Origin: AP-16 sp963755055
Lineage (GTDB): Bacteria > Pseudomonadota > Alphaproteobacteria > Rhizobiales > Xanthobacteraceae
Assembly (NCBI GenBank): GCA_963755055.1
Contig: CAVWIS010000021.1
Span: forward strand, 1-64,000
DNA length: 64,000 nt
Direction: 5' to 3'
The stretch's first letter is position 1. The number at the start of each line of letters is the position of its first letter. This document shows, piece by piece, positions 60,092-64,000 of this stretch. The translations under genes and the position numbers were made by a program. The notes below the pieces were generated by a model. That model was not told where the DNA came from and searched no databases. It saw nothing but the letters and a program-made list of their open reading frames with translations.

Positions 60092-61105
60092 TCATTGATC
60101 GATCGTGATGCCAGCCGTTTTGATCACGACGCCCCACTTCTTCACCTCGGACGTGACGAATGCGCCGAGCTCGTCCGTCGTCGAGCCGGCCGCCACCATG
60201 CCGATCTGCGCGAGCTTTGCCTTGATGGCTGGATCGCGCAACACGGTCACCGCGTCGGCCTGCATCTTCGTCACGATCGCCGGCGGCGTCCTGGCCGGAA
60301 CGAAGAATGCGAACCATCCCGCAACGTCGAAGCCGGGAACGCTGTCCGCGACGGTCGGCAGCTCGGGCGCCGCTTCGCTGCGCGTGGCGGTGGTTACCGC
60401 AAGCCCGCGGACCTGGCCGCTTCGCACATGCTCGATCATCGCCGAGCCGGCGATGTGCAGGTCAACCCGCCCGGCCATCGTGTCGGTGAGCGCCGGCGCG
60501 TCGCCGCGATAGGGCACGTGTGTCATCTCGATGCCAGTCATCTGCTTGAGCAGCTCGCCGGCGAGGTGCGGCACGGTGGCGACGCCGGGAGAGGCAAACG
60601 TGACCTTGCCGTTCTTTTCCCTCGCCAACGCAACAAAGTCCGCGATCGATTTCACCGGCGAGGAGTTCGGCGCCAGCATTAGGAGGGGAAACGTGGTGAC
60701 CAGCGTAACCGGCGCGAGATCGCTGAGCTCATAGCGCAGCGAGCGATAGAGATTGCGACTTGCCGCCAGCGACGTCGCTCCGATGAACATCGTGTAGCCG
60801 TCGGGCGCGGATTTTGCCACCACCTCGGCGCCGAGGTTGGTGGCGACACCCGGCTTGTTCTCGATCACCACCTGCTGGCCCCACATCACCGACAGCCGAT
60901 CCGCCACGATGCGGGCGACCACGTCGGTTGATCCGCCAGGGGCAAACGGGACGACGAGGCGTATCGGGCGGGTCGGCCAGATCTCGGCGCGCACCGGCCC
61001 GGAGAGCGTCGGCGCAAGCGCAAACGCCGCGGCAGAAGCCACGAGCCTGCGGCGATCGATGATGATTGCTCTCTTCAAAACGACATTCCCCAGATGGCTG
61101 GTCAC
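60092..61105 (-). CDS. Tripartite tricarboxylate transporter receptor (Bug/TctC family)
   Basis: A 337-residue periplasmic solute receptor. Signal: DRRRLVASAAAFALAPTLSGPVRA. Family marks: WPTRPIRLVVPFAPGGSTDVVARIVAD, VVIENKPGVATNLGAEVVAKSAPDGYT, VPYRGDAPALTDTMAGRVDLHIAG and LPTVADSVPGFDVAGWFAFF. The start is GTG 61105, with TTG at 61078 an alternative. No tctA/tctB genes are near, so it is another orphan receptor, as is usual for Bug proteins. Ligand not predictable. Confidence 0.9.
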   Translation of the reverse strand: MTSHLGNVVLKRAIIIDRRRLVASAAAFALAPTLSGPVRAEIWPTRPIRLVVPFAPGGSTDVVARIVADRLSVMWGQQVVIENKPGVATNLGAEVVAKSAPDGYTMFIGATSLAASRNLYRSLRYELSDLAPVTLVTTFPLLMLAPNSSPVKSIADFVALAREKNGKVTFASPGVATVPHLAGELLKQMTGIEMTHVPYRGDAPALTDTMAGRVDLHIAGSAMIEHVRSGQVRGLAVTTATRSEAAPELPTVADSVPGFDVAGWFAFFVPARTPPAIVTKMQADAVTVLRDPAIKAKLAQIGMVAAGSTTDELGAFVTSEVKKWGVVIKTAGITIDQ

Positions 61106-61155
61106 TGAGGCAGTCGCTCGAACCTCCGGATACTACCGGTTTTCCCGATGGGAAG

Positions 61156-61219
61156 CTACTCAATCACCTCGTCGGCGCGCAGCAGGAATGAGTCCCGGAT
61201 CGGCGGCGCGGATCGCATG
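61156..61219 (-). pseudogene. Possible 3' remnant of an ABC_sub_bind gene
   Basis: The last codons read PPIRDSFLLRADEVIE followed by a stop, closely like the tails PPALLALADEVIE and QVLVLADEVIE of the complete paralogues. Nothing upstream matches. Short, so weak. Confidence 0.35.
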
Positions 61220-61310
61220 CGACGGCGCGTGCCTGCGCCGACGGCGCAACGGTTGCGGCAACCTATTTTCCGGCGGGACGATGAGGCTCGAGCCTTTGCG
61301 GCGAAAACCT

Positions 61311-61568
61311 TCAGCGGCGACGCGGCGCGGCGCCAAACCGGTGCTTCTCGCGCCATTTCGGGCCGGGGCCACGCATATAATGCAGCTCGGGCCGGTACGG
61401 ATCGAGCACCTGGCGGGCAACCGCCGCGATCCCGTCGGCAACGCGATGCCCTGTAAGACGGGCCGCTTCGCCGATCTGCAGCAGCTCGGTCGCAAGCGCT
61501 GCGCTCGTCTGCGCGATGTCGTGCACTGTCCCCTCCCCCGCGAACCAAACGAACGACGTGCGCACCAT
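61311..61568 (-). CDS. Hypothetical protein, 85 residues
   Basis: Good third-position GC and a protein-like sequence: MVRTSFVWFAGEGTVHDIAQ, then SAALATELLQIGEAARLTGHRVADGIAAVARQ forming one amphipathic helix, and a basic tail (KWREKHRFGAAPRRR). ATG 61568 is used; the frame is open to 61643. No recognised family. Confidence 0.45.
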   Translation of the reverse strand: MVRTSFVWFAGEGTVHDIAQTSAALATELLQIGEAARLTGHRVADGIAAVARQVLDPYRPELHYMRGPGPKWREKHRFGAAPRRR

Positions 61569-62091
61569 AGTGCGGGCGCCGGCCGCCGGCTGTAGCCCCC
61601 TAGCCACATGTGGCGGATAGTCAACGGCGTGACCATTGGGCAATAAATGAGCCGAGAAGATGGCAACTCGTCAGCTGCGGCGTCGGGGCAAGACTGAACG
61701 ATGACGCTGCCCGCCGGGTAGGGCCGACCTGGCCTCACATGCGGCAGCAGCCCGTCAAGCGATGAGCCATCATAGCCCCCGTAGACCCACACAAATGCCC
61801 GCTGACGCGAATTCGGCGCTGGCCGCTACGCGCCTGTGGGGCCGCTTACGGGCGTATGGGCCGCCTGGCAAGCCTGTCGGACTCAGGTTCGATCTTCGTG
61901 TGCAGACAACGGTGTCACCCGTGGTGGAGGCCAGGGCGTTCATAGTGGTTGCGATGCCATTTCAGCGAGCATTGCGCGGCCAAGAAGAGCGCCGCGCAGA
62001 GCAGGCAGGGACGCATGGCGCGCGATCAACACTGCGCGGCGCGCGCTGAGCTCGTATGCGAGTTCGCAGTTCAAGTGCTCGCGCGTTCACG
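61569..62091. other. Intergenic, no gene seen
   Basis: About 520 bases with no credible gene on either strand. Confidence 0.4.
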
Positions 62092-62601
62092 TCATGCTTG
62101 GCGCTTACCGAATGCCTGGCGCTTACCGAATGTGGAGCGACCCATGGGCTCCCGCGCAGGCTCGCTGCTTGGCGCGCCGACCGGCGCGTCTTCGACCTTG
62201 AACGCGTTCGCGATGAGCGCGATCGCGGCGACGGCGCCAAACCCTACAAGCGTCAATGCCAGCAACACGCGGTTCCACAAGGTCCGGAGCGACACATCGG
62301 TGGTCACCGACGACACGTCATCGCGCCGTTGCAACAGCTGGACGGGATCGCCCGGCGCGCGGCCGAACCGCCAATCCGTGATCTGCCGTGACTCGCGGCT
62401 CTGCAGCGAAACGAAGGTCACCGTGCAGTCGTTGAACATGAACAAATTCCAATTTGTGCATTTATAATTCGTGATCGTGTAGCTCTGCGCCGGAACAAAG
62501 TCGCGAGCGTGCCAGGCTTCACTCATCAGGCGCGGCACGCTGTTCCACACGAACACAGCGATTGTTCCGAAAACGAGCGTTATCCCGATTACGGTCTTCA
62601 T
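62092..62601 (-). CDS. Hypothetical membrane protein with two spans
   Basis: A 169-residue protein with an N-terminal helix (VIGITLVFGTIAVFVWN), a ~75-residue middle with Cys pair YKCTNWNLFMFNDC, a second helix (VLLALTLVGFGAVAAIALIANAF) and a cytosolic tail. The middle is presumably periplasmic. The last 12 residues are a doubled FGKRQA, from an 18-bp tandem duplication at ~62099-62132. Family unknown. Confidence 0.6.
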   Translation of the reverse strand: MKTVIGITLVFGTIAVFVWNSVPRLMSEAWHARDFVPAQSYTITNYKCTNWNLFMFNDCTVTFVSLQSRESRQITDWRFGRAPGDPVQLLQRRDDVSSVTTDVSLRTLWNRVLLALTLVGFGAVAAIALIANAFKVEDAPVGAPSSEPAREPMGRSTFGKRQAFGKRQA

Positions 62602-63068
62602 GGCCGGCCTCGTTGCCGTGTGGAAAGACCGCGATTTTGGACGCTCCTTCGTTATGGAAGGCTGAAGCCGTATGCTGAGAGAATGGTAAATCGACGCATA
62701 TCCAGGTGGTGCCCCACCTCTGGGAGAGCGGCGCGGCTGATCGTCGCCCGTGCGTCCCCCCTCGAGCCTTGCCCTTAGCCCCCCGGCGGGCGACGCAGGA
62801 GACGAAGTCCAGCGCAGCGGCGGCGAGAAGCTCGAGCTCCGCCCGCTCCAGGGGGCTCAGCGCCGAGGCAAAGCCGGGAACGGTGAGCCGCTCATCACCA
62901 CGATGGACAGGCGGCAGGCATCGCGTCGGGCATTGCAAACCGATAGCGGACGGCATCGAGCAGGTCTGGTAAGCTTATCGTTGGCTCGACCGGACACAGG
63001 CGCACTGATCAGGGCAAACCTTGGCAGCAGGGGCCACCGGGCGGGTGTCGTCTGCCACAAGTGGGAGC
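62602..63068. other. Intergenic with short dispersed repeat
   Basis: No gene supported; contains the repeat copy at 62893-62957. Confidence 0.4.
62893..62957 (+). repeat. ~65-bp dispersed repeat, copy 1
   Basis: Shares GACAGGCGGCAGGCA and CGATAGCGGACGGCATC, with a variable middle, with 63361-63428; a third partial match is at 63461-63480. Confidence 0.55.
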
Positions 63069-63338
63069 ATGCCGATGTGGATCCTGATGTACGTCTTCTC
63101 CTACTCAGTCAGTCCAGCCGCTACAAACGACAGGGCGGAATGGAGGCTCCTCCCAACCGTGGTGTTCCAAGAATTCTCGAATGAAGAGCGATGCAGGGCG
63201 GCCAAGTCAAAACTTGAGGACAGCTTAAAGGAGGCGGGAGCCAAGCTGAAAAGTGGTTTAGAAGACTTGAAGAGCATAGGTAAGGCTGACCCAGCGCAGA
63301 TCATCATTGCCTTTAATGTGGAATGCCTTCCGAAATAA
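63069..63338 (+). CDS. Small hypothetical protein, possibly exported
   Basis: An 89-residue protein with a short hydrophobic start (MPMWILMYVFSYSVSPAA) that may be a signal peptide, then a charged helical part (NEERCRAAKSKLEDSLKEAG) and FNVECLPK at the end; two cysteines. GGGAG stands just before the ATG. Codon use is less GC-biased than in core genes. Confidence 0.5.
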   Translation: MPMWILMYVFSYSVSPAATNDRAEWRLLPTVVFQEFSNEERCRAAKSKLEDSLKEAGAKLKSGLEDLKSIGKADPAQIIIAFNVECLPK

Positions 63339-63731
63339 GGTCGGCGACCACGACCCCGTCATCATCGCCTCGACGGGACAGGCGGCAGGCACCGGGCGAC
63401 GGACAGGCAAGCGATAGCGGACGGCATCACGTCATCGCCTCGACACGACGCACCCGCGTCACCACGACGGACAGGCGGCACGCGGCGCACACGGGAGCGA
63501 CGGCGCAGGCCGGGCAGGCGTCAGGCGTCAGCGTCGAGGCCGCAGGAAGCCCGCCAGTGCGCCGGGAGCCACCGGACAAGGACCGCGGGCCGGGCCAGCG
63601 CATCCAGCCCCGCCCGCCGCAGCCTGCCCGGGCCACTGGGCGCAGCTTGCTTGACCGGAACGAGGAGTACTTAGCCGGCGCGCGGGCCGGCCCGCCGCAT
63701 TTCCGGAGCTGGGGATAGACCGGCCGCACCG
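63339..63731. other. Intergenic with repeats
   Basis: No gene supported. Holds repeat copies at 63361-63428 and 63461-63480 and a partial match to the flanking repeat at ~63697-63723. Confidence 0.4.
63361..63428 (+). repeat. ~65-bp dispersed repeat, copy 2
   Basis: Second copy of 62893-62957, on the other side of the small gene 63069-63338, same orientation. Confidence 0.55.
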
Positions 63732-64000
63732 TCAGCCTGGCGGCGACAGCCGCCCTTGACCCGAAGCAGCCGTTGCTCCGGGCTGCCCGTCAACGTTGGT
63801 TGGCAATTCAAATTCAAAAATCGAACCTCTTTCAGCCCCACGCGACGCCCAAATCCGCCCGTTGTGGCTGTGGATGATCGAATGACAGATGGAAAGACCC
63901 ATTCCCATGCCACTCGCCTTGGTCGTGAATAGCGGCTTGAAGACTTGATCAAGATCGGATGGATCAATTCCGGTCCCGGTGTCCGCGATCGAGACATGAA
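63732..64000 (-). CDS. Sensor histidine kinase, C-terminal ATPase part (runs off window)
   Basis: An 88-codon open frame without a start reads VSIADTGTGIDPSDLDQVF, KPLFTTKASGMGMGLSICHS and IIHSHNGRIWAS, the N-G1-F-G2 boxes of a HisKA-type HATPase, and stops at 63732-63734. The kinase gene continues beyond base 64000. The extra ~25 residues after FEFELPTN are not part of the domain. Confidence 0.85.
   Translation of the reverse strand, partial: HVSIADTGTGIDPSDLDQVFKPLFTTKASGMGMGLSICHSIIHSHNGRIWASRGAERGSIFEFELPTNVDGQPGATAASGQGRLSPPG

Overview
The window looks like a chromosomal piece of a high-GC alphaproteobacterium, most likely Hyphomicrobiales in the Bradyrhizobium/Rhodopseudomonas/Xanthobacteraceae neighbourhood. 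The reasons are the C4-pathway 5-aminolevulinate synthase, a FixL/FixJ-like pair with FixK/FNR-type boxes, a CtrA-type box, tandem DUF2336 genes, DUF1326-DUF2182, and several orphan ABC_sub_bind (TrpX-like) periplasmic proteins. This assignment is inference from gene content; there is no rRNA and I found no tRNA.

Layout. 0-4 kb: accessory and gene-poor. It holds the 3' part of a substrate-binding protein, an OsmC-like protein, two hypotheticals, an alpha/beta hydrolase, and at 3.8-4.25 kb an internally deleted copy of a DUF5681 cassette. 4.3-9.4 kb: a very large transporter-domain hybrid histidine kinase, divergent from a PLP aminotransferase that is preceded by two copies of a hairpin-containing repeat. 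9.5-17.6 kb: a redox/haem block with a FixL-like kinase, FixJ-like regulator, hemN, an AbrB-family membrane protein, folE, a fused Rieske-FAD oxidoreductase and hemA. FNR/FixK boxes lie between hemN and the AbrB gene and upstream of hemA. 18-38.4 kb: core-like genes, namely a secreted SGNH-type hydrolase, LysR, GST, amidase, GGDEF-EAL protein, FeeM-like acyl transferase behind a perfect CtrA box, an NMT1-type binding protein, two tandem DUF2336 proteins, a benzoate-CoA-ligase-like enzyme, a TIGR03862-type flavoprotein, Uup-type ABC-F ATPase and a DUF188 protein.

38.4-52.7 kb is the most disturbed part. It contains a 25-codon ORF with a perfect Shine-Dalgarno, a frameshifted flavoprotein, a ParB-domain protein, a frameshifted higB with intact higA and a palindromic operator, a roughly 990-residue trimeric autotransporter with about 27 tandem 14-residue repeats, a frameshifted UvrD-type helicase, the full DUF5681 cassette, and a frameshifted PQQ-propeller protein. 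The 3' end of the adhesin is duplicated on the far side of higBA, so the toxin-antitoxin pair sits between direct repeats. The four broken genes here each carry exactly one extra base. 52.9-64 kb: a NodD-like LysR, more orphan binding proteins, a 105-111 bp direct repeat flanking one of them, DUF1326-DUF2182, an adenylate cyclase-TPR protein, a Bug/TctC protein, small hypotheticals, dispersed short repeats, and the 3' end of another histidine kinase running off the window.

How it works together (inference): the 9.5-17.6 kb block fits oxygen-responsive control of haem synthesis. A FixL-like/FixJ-like pair sits beside hemN, and both hemN (the anaerobic coproporphyrinogen step) and hemA (first committed step) carry FNR/FixK sites. 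The 24.8-28.3 kb pair joins c-di-GMP turnover with an acyl-amino-acid synthase-like protein under a cell-cycle type promoter element. The least described items are the DUF5681 two-gene cassette with its deletion derivative and the adhesin 3'-end duplication around higBA.
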